Of a DNA stretch of 64,000 nucleotides, positions 50,052-60,014 are shown piece after piece. This DNA comes from UBA7359 sp041689615 (GTDB lineage: Bacteria; Pseudomonadota; Gammaproteobacteria; Eutrophobiales; Eutrophobiaceae), in contig JBDNFW010000017.1 in the NCBI GenBank assembly GCA_041689615.1, positions 16,862 through 80,861 on the forward strand, in the 5' to 3' direction. The notes beneath the pieces are model-generated. The model saw only the letters and a list, made by a program, of their open reading frames with translations. It was not told where the DNA came from and did not search any database. Each line of letters starts with the position of its first letter. Within the stretch, counting starts at the first letter, position 1. Both the position numbers and the translations under genes were made by a program.

Positions 50052-51374
50052 ATGAACATTAATCTTGTTACCGCGAATTTATTAATATCAGCTCTCTTGC
50101 TTTCAGGAAATTGTCTGGCGGCAGATTTGTTGAGCGTCTATAAACTCGCAGAAAAAAATGATCCCACTTATTTACAAGAAGAGGCTTCTCATCGCGCTAC
50201 TCTGGAAGCACGCCCTCAAGCGATGTCACAATTATTACCTTCGGTAGATATAAGTGCGAATACTACGCGTTTTGATCAGGATATTTCTTCTGCAAGCGCA
50301 TTTGGTTCCGCTGGTGAAGTAAATTTCAATAGTCGTGGTTACTCTTTAAATATTTCCCAACCGATATTCAGACGTGATCGATTTATAGCATTAGATCAGG
50401 CAAACAGTGAGATCAAACAAGCTGAAGCTGAACTTATAGAAGCACAACAAGATTTAATGGTTCGCATTTCTGAACGATACTTTGATGTGCTTTCGGCAAT
50501 GGACAATTTTGACTTTGCGCAAGCTGAAGTTAAATCGCTAAGCCGTCAACTTGAACAAGCTAATCAACGTTTTGAAGTCGGCTTAAGTGCGATTACTGAT
50601 GTTCAGGAAGCACAAGCAGGTTACGATCTTGCCGTTGCTCAGGAAATTCTTGCGTTAAACACCATTGATAATGCGCAGGAAGCGATGCGTGAATTAACCG
50701 GCGACTATGTTACCGATTTCGCTACATTGGGTGTGAATATGTCTTTAGTAAGACCAGACCCTGAAGCTATTGAAAGTTGGACAACATTATCTTTAGAACA
50801 AAATTTAGGTATGGTTGCCGCAAGATATGCTGCAGAAACAGCCAGAAATGAAATTAAACATCAATCAGCCGGACATTACCCTACTCTTGATTTGGTCGGT
50901 TCACATGGGTATGACTCCAACGGAGGTCGATTTGGTTCTACTAAAACACATGCTTCAGCTATCGGTCTGGAATTAAATATTCCAATTTACTCTGGAGGCC
51001 TGGTGAGTTCTCAAACAAGAGAAGCCCATGAAAATTACAATATTGCGATGCATTCACTTGAACAAGCTCGACGTTCAGCACAACGATTAACCCGTGAATC
51101 TTATCTGGGTGTTATTTCAGGGATTAGTCAGGTCAAAGCATTAAAGCAAGCCGTTGTTTCAAGTGAAACTGCATTGCAAGCAACTGAAGCCGGCTTTGAA
51201 GTAGGAACACGTACCGCTGTTGATGTTGTTGCTTCACAACGAACTACATCTGAAGCACGTCGAAATCATAGTCAGGCAAAATACAATTATATTTTAGACA
51301 CACTCAGGCTCAAACAAGCTGCAGGAACTCTATCTACAGACGATCTTGAACTGATTAATGCCTGGTTGATGTAG
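50052..51374 (+). CDS. tolC: TolC family outer membrane protein
   Basis: An outer-membrane channel for efflux pumps and type I secretion. A signal peptide (about 1-23, ending CLAA) is followed by two OEP repeats: LLSVYKLAEKNDPTYLQEEA near the start and YAAETARNEIKHQSAGHYPT in the second half. YSLNISQPIFRRDRFIALDQ and LNIPIYSGGLVSSQTREAHE are the matched beta segments. Length 440 is normal. It is in the same direction as the rhodanese gene, 52 bases apart. Confidence 0.94.
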   Translation: MNINLVTANLLISALLLSGNCLAADLLSVYKLAEKNDPTYLQEEASHRATLEARPQAMSQLLPSVDISANTTRFDQDISSASAFGSAGEVNFNSRGYSLNISQPIFRRDRFIALDQANSEIKQAEAELIEAQQDLMVRISERYFDVLSAMDNFDFAQAEVKSLSRQLEQANQRFEVGLSAITDVQEAQAGYDLAVAQEILALNTIDNAQEAMRELTGDYVTDFATLGVNMSLVRPDPEAIESWTTLSLEQNLGMVAARYAAETARNEIKHQSAGHYPTLDLVGSHGYDSNGGRFGSTKTHASAIGLELNIPIYSGGLVSSQTREAHENYNIAMHSLEQARRSAQRLTRESYLGVISGISQVKALKQAVVSSETALQATEAGFEVGTRTAVDVVASQRTTSEARRNHSQAKYNYILDTLRLKQAAGTLSTDDLELINAWLM

Positions 51375-51376
51375 TT

Positions 51377-51952
51377 ATGGGTATGGGAACGAACACAAGC
51401 ACATTATGTGATGTAGATAACAGTTGTCTTATTATTATTGATGTTCAAGCGAAGTTAAGCTCTGCTATCTCTGAAAAAGTAATATCACGTTTAAGAAAGA
51501 ACACCGATATATTATTAAATGCGGCGAACCAGTTACGTGTTCCTATTATTGCCACAGCACAATACCCGAAAGGCTTAGGTCCAGTTGAGGAGTTTATTAC
51601 CAATAAACTTAATGGCTTTTCAAAAAGCTTTGATAAAACCCGGTTTTCTTGCCTTGGCGCAGACAAACTGCCCGAGCACCTCAATCAGATTAATAAAAAA
51701 CAAATTATACTGACAGGAATTGAAGCGCACATCTGTGTACTACAGAGTGCTTTGGAGTTGATTACAGAAGGTTATGAGGTATTCGTTGTGACTGATGCCA
51801 TAGCTTCTCGTAAATCGACTAGTTATGAAACAGCATTACTTCGTTTAAATCAGGCTGGCAGTTTCTTACTAAATACCGAATCAGTTTTATTTGAATGGCT
51901 ACGAGATGCTTCTCACCCCGAATTTAAATCACTTTCAAAACTGATCCTTTAA
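51377..51952 (+). CDS. isochorismatase family cysteine hydrolase
   Basis: A 191-residue member of the isochorismatase/nicotinamidase fold: CLIIIDVQAKLSSAI holds the catalytic aspartate, the PKGLGPVEEF region the lysine area, and LTGIEAHICVLQSALEL the catalytic cysteine with the preceding cis-peptide-like IEAH. No zinc motif typical of nicotinamidase is evident. The ATG lies 2 bases after the tolC stop. It may form a unit with tolC. Substrate unknown. Confidence 0.85.
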   Translation: MGMGTNTSTLCDVDNSCLIIIDVQAKLSSAISEKVISRLRKNTDILLNAANQLRVPIIATAQYPKGLGPVEEFITNKLNGFSKSFDKTRFSCLGADKLPEHLNQINKKQIILTGIEAHICVLQSALELITEGYEVFVVTDAIASRKSTSYETALLRLNQAGSFLLNTESVLFEWLRDASHPEFKSLSKLIL

Positions 51953-51963
51953 TTCACTCCTGA

Positions 51964-52389
51964 TCACACCAGAAATCGCCAGTATTTGCTAAACACTCCT
52001 GCTTGATTGATCACTAAGCCGACACAAGCGCTTAATAATGCAGCAATAAAAATTGTTTTTGCATCAAATCCTGAACTATTGGTAAATAAAATAACCGTCA
52101 CGGTAATTAAAGCCCCGACAAAACCGAGCGCTTTTTCATTTAGCGATTTTTTAACGTGATTTATGACTCTGCCCTGATAAAAAAAACCTGACGTTAAAAT
52201 GGAAAGGAGAATGATTAGAAACAGACCCGAGTAAATTGATTGGTCCATAAATGCGATTGGAACCAAAGTAGTCGTTGTGTCCTGGTACAATAAAATCCCT
52301 ATATAAATGGAGATCAATAATGCCAGACACTCCAAACCAAGAATAAAAAGAAAAAACGGGGTAATCCTGAATCCAAATAACTTCACCAT
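51964..52389 (-). CDS. membrane protein resembling the N-terminus of exosortase-associated sugar transferases
   Basis: A 141-residue protein with four hydrophobic helices: FFLFILGLECLALLISIYIG, YSGLFLIILLSILTSGFFYQ, ALGFVGALITVTVILFT and TIFIAALLSACVGLVINQ. The helix pattern and the MVKLFGFRI start recall the membrane half of EpsB/TIGR03013-type sugar transferases, without the catalytic part. It may be a cut-down paralogue or an unrelated small membrane protein. Convergent with the isochorismatase gene. Confidence 0.5.
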   Translation of the reverse strand: MVKLFGFRITPFFLFILGLECLALLISIYIGILLYQDTTTTLVPIAFMDQSIYSGLFLIILLSILTSGFFYQGRVINHVKKSLNEKALGFVGALITVTVILFTNSSGFDAKTIFIAALLSACVGLVINQAGVFSKYWRFLV

Positions 52390-52629
52390 GTGATATCTCT
52401 TTTAATTTGAGTATTACATGATGTATCGCAATCGTTATGCCATAGCAAAACAAGACGAATTTCGAAGCGAACTTTACTCCGAATTAGCGTTATTTAAATA
52501 TTAAATAACAGTAAGTTAGACTATAAATTACGAGTCAGACATGAAGTAAATTGAAGTATCTTTTGGATTGAAAAAATGTCTTTTTAATGTAATTTAGTCG
52601 TTGTTCTACGACGGTTTTGAAAAAGCGTA

Positions 52630-55176
52630 CTAAGCTAGTTTTTCAATCGTCTTTAATAAAGTCTCTTTTTTAATAGGCTTACTAAGATGAGTATCACATC
52701 CCGCCTCCATACATTTATCGACTTCTTCTTTTATTGCATGCGCCGTTAAGGAAACGATTATTGTTCGAGTTTTATTATTTTCTGTTTCCCATGAACGGAT
52801 TTGCCGTGTCGCTTCATGACCATCCATAACCGGCATTTGTACATCCATAAAAATCAAATCATAGTTACCCTGTTTATACATGTCGACAGCAATGGCACCA
52901 TTTTCTGCTTCATCTAGACTATGCGACGTTTTTTTCAGATACGCCTTGATTAACATGCGATTATCCGGATTATCCTCAACCAGCAAAATATGCTTGGCTT
53001 TTACTTCTTCTTTTTTATCATCCTTTTTAATATTATCAACCAGGCTTTCATCTTTTTTATTAAGTGTTTTATTAACTACTTTGAATAGCTCTTTACGCTT
53101 AATAGGCTTAATCAATAAGTTTTCTATTCCTGTATTTTTAGCTAGCTTGGAATACTTGCCCATGTCTTTTGGATTAACTAATAAAACAACCTTATCCAAC
53201 TCAATATTTTCTTTCAAAACTGCATTAATTTTTTTATCTGAAAACAATAAATCACTTTCTATTAGCATGGCTGCTGGTGTTGCATTCTGTTGAAAAAGCA
53301 CTTGAGTTTCTTCTATGTTATTTGCTTTAAAACAATTTGCACCTGAAACAATTAATTGTTCTTCAATACTTAGACAGTTATTTTCTCTGGAATCAACAAT
53401 AAAAATATTTAAGTTCCTAAAGTCTCTTTTAAAGTTTGAATGTTGAGTTTGTTCCGGCAAGTCAACACGAACAAAGAAGCAGCTTCCTTCGTTCTCAACA
53501 CTTTCTACCCAGATTCTACCGTTCATCATTTCGATTAAGCGTTTTGAAATAGTCAGTCCTAGACCGGTGCCACCATATTTACGAGTAGTAGATGTATCAG
53601 CCTGAGTAAAGCTGGCAAATATCGCTTCAAGCTTTTCTTTTGGTATGCCTATTCCTGTATCACGTACACTTATTAAGAGCGCCTCATCATCTTCACTATC
53701 GTTTACTCTTGAAAGCGAAACAAGAATTTCACCTCCATCCGTAAACTTCAATGCGTTGCTGATTAGATTCAGAATAATTTGTTTTAATCTACCCGGATCA
53801 CCGAGACGACTTGCATTAATGTCAGTATCAACACGTGTAATAATTTCAATATTTTTATCGGCTGCTTTTAATGCATAAATTTCAGCCACTTCCTCAATTA
53901 ATTCTATAATATTGAAAGAAATTTCTTCCAGAATAAGTTGATTTGCTTCAATTTTTGAAAGGTCAAGAATATCGTTAACTAAACTTAATAAGGCATTACC
54001 CGCTTTTCTGAACACACTAACGTATTGTTCTTGTTCAACAGTCAGTGCTGTCTCATACATTAAATCACTCATGCCAATAATAGCATTCAGGGGTGTCCTG
54101 ATCTCGTGACTCATACTTGCAAGAAACTCTGATTTCGTACGTACAGCTTCAAGAGCCTCATCTCTGGCAATGGCAAGTTCGCGGGTTTGTTCTTCAACTT
54201 GTTTTTCAATAACTGCGTTTCTCTGCCTCAGCGCTTCTTCCTGTTGCGCTTTTGCTCGAACTAAACCATACAACATCATTAATATTCCAACACTGATTAA
54301 CATAGCGACTAACAATAAGTGATATTCAAGATCTGAGAAATAAAGCTCTCTCTCAATAATAATTTTGATGGAGTATGGAGGAAGCTCAATACGTTTTTCT
54401 TCTTTGAGTGTTTCAACCTTCCATGACTTCCCGTTACCTTCATCTTGGGGCTCATTAAAATATAATAACTGTCGACCATACAGATTAGAGGTATCGCTAA
54501 ACATGGTGATCGTTAAGGTACTATTAGCTCCTTTATCACCTAATAGTTTTATCGGCGACACCAATACGGACACCAGACCTTTTACAGTACCCGCATATTT
54601 TTTCTTCTTAATCAAAGAAGAATCATTCTGACTGTAAATGGCTTTAAACAACCAGTACTTTCTATCAGGGTCACTTTCTAAATCAGGTGGAGCTGGAACA
54701 ACTGAACTGGTCTGTATAGATGTATCAATAGCATTGACATATTTTAAGTCAGAATAGATATCTTGATTAATTTTTATTCTATTTACGTCACGAGCGGATT
54801 CATAAGTCAAACGAAACTCATTAACCCAGTCATCGCCCGTAAAAGAATAATAATTAATTGCCTCAATATGCTCATATCGCTCCAGCGCATCATCTGCAAA
54901 TTTTTCAAACTGATTTGATGAAATATTATTATTAGACGATACAAAAGAAGCTACGTTATTAATAACGTCATTACCTGTTAAAACGTTACTAGCTACAGAT
55001 TGTTGAATTGAAAGAATTTCGAAATGGAAATCTTTTTGCTTTCGTTCGATCGCCGTTTTCCAGGTGCTTTGCATTAATGTAATACTAAATGCAAGACCTA
55101 GTAAAAACGTTATGAGGTAAGTGGATCTGGTAGAAATATTCCGGTTATCATTATTTTTCAAAGCAACACCTTTCAT
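52630..55176 (-). CDS. hybrid sensor histidine kinase with CHASE-like sensor and two receiver domains
   Basis: An inner-membrane kinase of 848 residues. A first helix (about 17-36) and a periplasmic CHASE-like domain lead to a second helix near 285-305 and a coiled coil. HisKA carries SEFLASMSHEIRTPLNAI with the phospho-histidine near residue 357; the ATPase has ILNLISNALKFTDGGEI, VRDTGIGIP and the G2 box KYGGTGLGLTIS. A first receiver near 590-700 lacks a proper aspartate pocket. The last (about 725-845) is intact, with D near 776 in DLIFMDVQMPVMDGHE. It is followed by an Hpt gene, 1 base away. Confidence 0.93.
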   Translation of the reverse strand: MKGVALKNNDNRNISTRSTYLITFLLGLAFSITLMQSTWKTAIERKQKDFHFEILSIQQSVASNVLTGNDVINNVASFVSSNNNISSNQFEKFADDALERYEHIEAINYYSFTGDDWVNEFRLTYESARDVNRIKINQDIYSDLKYVNAIDTSIQTSSVVPAPPDLESDPDRKYWLFKAIYSQNDSSLIKKKKYAGTVKGLVSVLVSPIKLLGDKGANSTLTITMFSDTSNLYGRQLLYFNEPQDEGNGKSWKVETLKEEKRIELPPYSIKIIIERELYFSDLEYHLLLVAMLISVGILMMLYGLVRAKAQQEEALRQRNAVIEKQVEEQTRELAIARDEALEAVRTKSEFLASMSHEIRTPLNAIIGMSDLMYETALTVEQEQYVSVFRKAGNALLSLVNDILDLSKIEANQLILEEISFNIIELIEEVAEIYALKAADKNIEIITRVDTDINASRLGDPGRLKQIILNLISNALKFTDGGEILVSLSRVNDSEDDEALLISVRDTGIGIPKEKLEAIFASFTQADTSTTRKYGGTGLGLTISKRLIEMMNGRIWVESVENEGSCFFVRVDLPEQTQHSNFKRDFRNLNIFIVDSRENNCLSIEEQLIVSGANCFKANNIEETQVLFQQNATPAAMLIESDLLFSDKKINAVLKENIELDKVVLLVNPKDMGKYSKLAKNTGIENLLIKPIKRKELFKVVNKTLNKKDESLVDNIKKDDKKEEVKAKHILLVEDNPDNRMLIKAYLKKTSHSLDEAENGAIAVDMYKQGNYDLIFMDVQMPVMDGHEATRQIRSWETENNKTRTIIVSLTAHAIKEEVDKCMEAGCDTHLSKPIKKETLLKTIEKLA

Positions 55177-55482
55177 CTAGGTGTATTCAACTTCGACACG
55201 TTTAAGATAATCGTCCAATCGTTCAATATTCTCCCGTATAGCATCCGCATTATTATTTTTTGCTGCGGCTTCGATATTTGCACCAAGTTCAGACATGAGA
55301 TCAAAACCATAACCTCCACCGACACCTTTAATGCTATGGCCCATTGAAGCAATACTTTCAAAATTATTCTGATCTAATTCAGAACGTAACTTCTCAACTT
55401 CCAAAATTCTATTTTTGAGAAACCCGGGAATCAGGTCCTCTAAATCTGGGTCCACCTGGACAACAATTTTTTCGCCCGACAT
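55177..55482 (-). CDS. histidine phosphotransfer (Hpt) protein
   Basis: A 101-residue four-helix protein. The phosphorylated histidine is H49 in SMGHSIKGVGGGYGF, the HxxKG pattern of Hpt domains. It would carry phosphate from the receiver of the hybrid kinase to the aspartate of the NtrC-type regulator encoded beside it. Gene order on the minus strand is regulator, Hpt, kinase, with gaps of 17 and 0 bases, so all three are probably one transcript. Confidence 0.93.
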   Translation of the reverse strand: MSGEKIVVQVDPDLEDLIPGFLKNRILEVEKLRSELDQNNFESIASMGHSIKGVGGGYGFDLMSELGANIEAAAKNNNADAIRENIERLDDYLKRVEVEYT

Positions 55483-55499
55483 AATATTTAATTAATCCT

Positions 55500-56873
55500 T
55501 TAGTTCACTTCCTTTTCAGCAATTTTTTTATCACGAAACGTTGCTGGTTCAATATTATACTGATTTAACAGTTTATAAAATTCTGTTCGATTACGCCCGG
55601 CTATTTTAGCTGCATTTGCCACATGACCATGTGTGATTCGTAACACACTCAATAAATAACCTCGTTCGAACGTCTGTTTCGCCTCTTTAAGTGTTTGCAT
55701 GTGAATAGGGTCATCATGCACCGCTTTTTTAACCAGGCTTAATGGAATGTTCTTGGTTTTTGATATTGTTGCACACAAATCCACCACATTAATCAATTGC
55801 CGCACATTCCCAGGCCAGGGCATAGAAACAAGATACTTCATTGCATCCGGTGAGAATTTCTTTTTATCTTGATGATTGTTTTTAGAATATATATTCAAAA
55901 AATGTTCCGCTAAAGCTGGAATATCATCTTGTCGATCAGCAAGGTTAGGAATATCAAGCGGCACGACTTTCAAACGATAATAGAGATCTTCTCTAAATTC
56001 GCCCTTTTCTACTGCATCTTCTAAATTTTTATGTGTTGCAGAAATTAATCGAACATCGATAGGATAAGTTTTTGTTGAACCAACTGGCCGAACTTCAAAA
56101 TCTTGCAAGACGCGTAACAACTTAACCTGTAATGCAAGTGGCATATCACCCACTTCATCAAGAAAGATAGTGCCGCCGTTTGCCGCCTGAAACAATCCTT
56201 CATGTTTAAGGTTAGCGCCGGTAAAAGCACCTTTCTCATGCCCAAATAACTCGGACTCAAGTAATTGCTCAGGAATAGCGCCGCAGTTTATCGCAATAAA
56301 ACGGCGATCTCGTCTTGAGCTTGCCGCATGAATTGCTTTCGCAATAACTTCTTTTCCCGCGCCAGTTGAGCCAGAAATAAAAACTGAAACATCATTGTCG
56401 GCAACCAGACTAGCCATCTCGATAATGTCTGACATTGCCTTACTTTTATAGACAATGTTTTTAGTAAATTCACTTAATGCATTTTTATCCAGATTTGGAC
56501 TAACTTTTTTGACTGTTTCGAGAAGTTCACTCTGATTGATTGGCTTGGTTAAAAATGCCGATGTGCCTAAATGCATCGCTTTAATCGCATCAGGAATTTG
56601 AGCTTGTCCACTTAACATAATCACGGGAAGCAACGGATTATCATTATGTAGTTCGGTTAGCAACGCCATACCGTCCATCCCTTCCATATAGAGATCAGTA
56701 ATAACTATATCAGGCGCATAGATGCCAACCAAGTTTAGAGCATCTAATCCAGACAAGGCTCTTTTTACGTCATAATTTTCTTTAATAAGCCAGTTTTCAA
56801 GTAAATTAAGCACATCATTGTCATCATCTACAACTAAGACTTTTACTTTTGATTCTGTTTTTTTCATCATCAT
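55500..56873 (-). CDS. sigma-54-dependent response regulator (NtrC family)
   Basis: A bacterial enhancer-binding protein of 457 residues. The receiver domain has VDDDND and the phospho-acceptor D60 in DIVITDLYMEGMDG. The AAA+ domain has Walker A GSTGAGKEVIAKAI, the sigma-54 contact loop EKGAFTGANLKHEG and FLDEVGDMPLALQ. A Fis-type helix-turn-helix lies at the end (GHVANAAKIAGRNRTEFYKL). It must activate sigma-54 promoters. First gene of the phosphorelay unit. The exact start could be any of three adjacent ATGs. Confidence 0.95.
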   Translation of the reverse strand: MMMKKTESKVKVLVVDDDNDVLNLLENWLIKENYDVKRALSGLDALNLVGIYAPDIVITDLYMEGMDGMALLTELHNDNPLLPVIMLSGQAQIPDAIKAMHLGTSAFLTKPINQSELLETVKKVSPNLDKNALSEFTKNIVYKSKAMSDIIEMASLVADNDVSVFISGSTGAGKEVIAKAIHAASSRRDRRFIAINCGAIPEQLLESELFGHEKGAFTGANLKHEGLFQAANGGTIFLDEVGDMPLALQVKLLRVLQDFEVRPVGSTKTYPIDVRLISATHKNLEDAVEKGEFREDLYYRLKVVPLDIPNLADRQDDIPALAEHFLNIYSKNNHQDKKKFSPDAMKYLVSMPWPGNVRQLINVVDLCATISKTKNIPLSLVKKAVHDDPIHMQTLKEAKQTFERGYLLSVLRITHGHVANAAKIAGRNRTEFYKLLNQYNIEPATFRDKKIAEKEVN

Positions 56874-56997
56874 AAATTATCAGTTTCCCGCTATTGCTCG
56901 CTCCTTGCATACAATGGTTAATATTTGAATATAAACGACTTCTAGCTACTTCCAATTACAAATAATAGTTTAAATATAAGTAGTTTGTAACAACTTG

Positions 56998-58833
56998 TCA
57001 CTCAACTGTGACAGATTTTGCAAGATTGCGAGGCTGATCAATATCTGCCCCTTTAATAACGGCGACATAATAGGCCAGTAATTGCAAAGGAATAGTATAA
57101 AGTATCGGTGCCATAAAATCATAAACTGCATTGATTTTAAGTACATAAACGCCTTCTGTAGATTCAACTTCACTTGTTTTATCTGCAAATATGTAAAGTT
57201 TTCCTCCCCGCGCCTGTACTTCCTGTAAATTTGATTTCAATTTTTCTAATAAATTGTTATTTGGCGCAACAGCAACCACAGGCATATCATCATCAACCAG
57301 TGCGAGTGGACCGTGTTTCAATTCGCCTGCCGCATAAGCTTCGGCATGAATATAGGATATTTCCTTTAACTTTAGTGCTCCTTCCATAGCTACTGGTAAA
57401 AAACTGCCTCGACCGAGGAATAAGGCATGGTTCTTATCAGAAAAATCCTTAGCCATGGTTTCAATATCATCTTTAAACTGAAATAATTGATTCACCCGTC
57501 CAGGTAAACTTTCAAGCTGTTTAACAAAGTCAGCTTCTTCGTTATTAGAAAGTCCATTCTGTTTCGCTATAGCAATAACAAGTAAAAATAATCCAACGAG
57601 TTGTGTTGTAAATGCTTTAGTCGACGCTACGCCAATCTCTGGCCCTGCATGTGTCAGGAATACAAGCTCAGCTTCTCTTGTTAATGAGCTCTCAGCAACA
57701 TTACAAATAGCCAGTGTACTTAAGAACTTTGAGTTTTTTGCTAACTGTAGTGCAGCAAGCGTATCTGCTGTTTCCCCTGATTGAGATATACAAACAAATA
57801 AAGTGTTATCAACAACCACTGATTTTCGATATCGATATTCACTAGCTATTTCAACATGACATGGTATTTGTGCAATTTCTTCAAGCCAATGAGCAGCAAT
57901 CAAACCAGCATGATAACTCGTGCCACATGCAGTAATCTTTACAGCTTTTACCTGTTTAAATATTGATTCTGCGTTCTGACCAAACTCGCTTGTTACAACT
58001 TGACCTTCTCTAACACGGTTTTCCAATGAATCTGCAATCGCACTTGGTTGGGAAAATATTTCTTTCAACATGTAATGTCGATAACCCGCTTTATCAGCTA
58101 TGTCCGCGCTTAGCTCTGAAACATTGATAGGTCGTTCAACTATCTGTTGATTTGCATCATAAATAGTCAGCTCATCACGTTTGATATCAGCAACGTCACC
58201 ATCTTCTAGAAAAATAAACTGCTGTGTTAGCGGCAATAAGGCAAAAACATCTGAGGCAATAAAATATTCACCAATACCAACACCGATAACCAAAGGACTA
58301 CCTTTTCTTGCCGCAATTAATCTTTCCGGTTCTTTATTATTTATTACACCTAAAGCATAGGCGCCTTGCAGTTGTTTGATCGTTGCAAATACAGCCTGCA
58401 AAATATCCCGAGATGTCGAATGCAAAGCTTCGTAGACTGCATTAACAACAACTTCAGTGTCTGTCTCCGAACTAAATTCAAATCCAGACGCAATTTGCTT
58501 TGCACGTAACTGCTCATGATTTTCAATAATGCCATTATGTACGAGCGCAACCTGGTCGCGGCAAATGTGCGGATGAGCATTATTTAGATTAGGTTTGCCA
58601 TGTGTGGCCCATCGTGTATGAGCAATGCCAGTCCCACCTTTTAAAGGTGAAGCCTGGTGTTCTTGATTAAGTTCGTTTACTTTTCCCTTGACGCGAATTC
58701 TTTGTAAACGTCCATCATGATCAATGACGGCTAAGCCAGCAGAATCATAACCTCGATACTCGAGTCTCTTTAACCCTTCTAGTAATAAAGGAGAGACATC
58801 ACGTTGGGCAACTGCACCTACAATTCCACACAT
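56998..58833 (-). CDS. glmS: glutamine-fructose-6-phosphate aminotransferase
   Basis: Makes glucosamine-6-phosphate for cell-wall and LPS synthesis. The N-terminal glutaminase has Cys2 (MCGIVGAVAQ) and GYDSAGLAV, RWATHGKPNLNNAHPH; two SIS domains follow (CGTSYHAGLIAAHW, CISQSGETADTLAALQ), and the C-terminus is PRNLAKSVTVE. Length 611 is standard. No glmUM or ribozyme is next to it. It follows a Sel1 lipoprotein gene by 9 bases. Confidence 0.98.
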   Translation of the reverse strand: MCGIVGAVAQRDVSPLLLEGLKRLEYRGYDSAGLAVIDHDGRLQRIRVKGKVNELNQEHQASPLKGGTGIAHTRWATHGKPNLNNAHPHICRDQVALVHNGIIENHEQLRAKQIASGFEFSSETDTEVVVNAVYEALHSTSRDILQAVFATIKQLQGAYALGVINNKEPERLIAARKGSPLVIGVGIGEYFIASDVFALLPLTQQFIFLEDGDVADIKRDELTIYDANQQIVERPINVSELSADIADKAGYRHYMLKEIFSQPSAIADSLENRVREGQVVTSEFGQNAESIFKQVKAVKITACGTSYHAGLIAAHWLEEIAQIPCHVEIASEYRYRKSVVVDNTLFVCISQSGETADTLAALQLAKNSKFLSTLAICNVAESSLTREAELVFLTHAGPEIGVASTKAFTTQLVGLFLLVIAIAKQNGLSNNEEADFVKQLESLPGRVNQLFQFKDDIETMAKDFSDKNHALFLGRGSFLPVAMEGALKLKEISYIHAEAYAAGELKHGPLALVDDDMPVVAVAPNNNLLEKLKSNLQEVQARGGKLYIFADKTSEVESTEGVYVLKINAVYDFMAPILYTIPLQLLAYYVAVIKGADIDQPRNLAKSVTVE

Positions 58834-58842
58834 AGTTAATAA

Positions 58843-59358
58843 TTATTTTTTATCAATATAAGTATCATGACTCATGAATCGTTTTGATTCATCCATGATA
58901 AATTCATTCGCTTCAATTTTTGCGTGCATCTGTTGGTTCGGCGATAAATTACCAGACGCCGCTATCACTGTAATTTGGTTTCCAGCTTTTTTGTTACCTT
59001 GTTGTGATGCTGCGAAATACCATTTATAAGCTTGATAATTATCTTTTTGAGTGCCTCGACCAAAATTAATCATATCACCATAATTTCTTTGAGCATCAGC
59101 ATGCCCGGCCTTGGCAGCACGTCCGTACCATTCAAGTGCTATTTTATAATCTTTAGAAACACCCAAACCTAAATAATAAATAATACCTAGATAATTCTGC
59201 GCATCAGCATCGCCGTTTTCTGCTAGCGGCCGCCACAAACTAATGGCCGTTTCATAATCACCACTATCAAATGCTTTTTTTGGATCAGTTTCTTTCGCAC
59301 ATGCAGAAACACAAAGAAGAATAACTGCAAATAGTAAATGTAAAAAAGTTTTTATCAT
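58843..59358 (-). CDS. Sel1-repeat lipoprotein
   Basis: A 171-residue lipoprotein: signal peptide with lipobox VSAC (cysteine near 20), then three Sel1-type repeats of about 36 residues (ENGDADAQNYLGIIYYLGLG, KAGHADAQRNYGDMINFGRG, QQGNKKAGNQI). Such repeats form a solenoid for protein binding. Upstream of glmS on the same strand by 9 bases. The partner is unknown. Confidence 0.88.
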   Translation of the reverse strand: MIKTFLHLLFAVILLCVSACAKETDPKKAFDSGDYETAISLWRPLAENGDADAQNYLGIIYYLGLGVSKDYKIALEWYGRAAKAGHADAQRNYGDMINFGRGTQKDNYQAYKWYFAASQQGNKKAGNQITVIAASGNLSPNQQMHAKIEANEFIMDESKRFMSHDTYIDKK

Positions 59359-59467
59359 GGAATACGATTTATGATGAATTTGAAATAATTATTTTTAAAT
59401 TTTACCAAATATATTATGACGAATAACTAATTAAATCAGACTATGACAATAATTTTAATTTAATAAA

Positions 59468-59544
59468 TGGTCGGGACGAGAGGATTTGAACCTCCGACCA
59501 CCACACCCCCAGCGTGGTGCGCTACCAGGCTGCGCTACGCCCCG
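59468..59544 (-). tRNA. tRNA-Pro (GGG)
   Basis: A 77-base cloverleaf with encoded CCA. The anticodon loop reads CTGGGGG, giving anticodon GGG at positions 34-36, closed by a five-pair stem with one G-T pair. The acceptor stem starts with the C1-G72 pair typical of bacterial tRNA-Pro. It lies behind pheST-ihfA-merR, as in pseudomonads. Confidence 0.96.
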
Positions 59545-59657
59545 TTGTGTTCAAATGAAATATAACTAAAGACAGACGTTTCAGCCACTAATTAAATTTA
59601 ATGATTGAACGACAAAAGATAAATTGAAACAGGTACCGATAAAACCAGAAAAGAAAA

Positions 59658-60014
59658 TTATCGTCTTAAAATATCCAGAACTTCTTCAAGCTCATTTCTT
59701 AATTGCTTAATAATCTGTTGGCTCTGATTTGAATCATCTTTAGCTTCTTCACCGGATAGACGTAATCGCGCTCCGCCAATGGTGAAACCTTGCTCATAAA
59801 GCAAGCTTCTAATTTGCCTGATAAGGATAACGTCATGACGTTGGTAATATCGACGATTACCGCGACGTTTGAGTGGTTTAAGTTGTGGAAACTCTTGTTC
59901 CCAGTAACGTAATACGTGTGGCTTAACGGCGCAAAGGTCGCTGACCTCACCTATTGTAAAATAACGTTTACCCGGTATCGCCGGTAATTCACTATTATTG
60001 GACGCTTCCAGCAT
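59658..60014 (-). CDS. MerR family transcriptional regulator
   Basis: A 118-residue MerR-type protein. The helix-turn-helix and wing read YFTIGEVSDLCAVKPHVLRY and WEQEFPQLKPLKRRGNRRYY; then VILIRQIRSLLYEQGFTIGG leads into a coiled coil (about 90-118). There is no effector domain, so it is probably a short-type regulator. Its start lies inside the ihfA end (20-base overlap). In pseudomonads the same gene follows ihfA; its function is not established. Confidence 0.93.
   Translation of the reverse strand: MLEASNNSELPAIPGKRYFTIGEVSDLCAVKPHVLRYWEQEFPQLKPLKRRGNRRYYQRHDVILIRQIRSLLYEQGFTIGGARLRLSGEEAKDDSNQSQQIIKQLRNELEEVLDILRR

Noticed and set aside
52418..52504. A 28-codon plus-strand frame starting ATGATG
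   Set aside because: Too short, no ribosome site and no supporting context.
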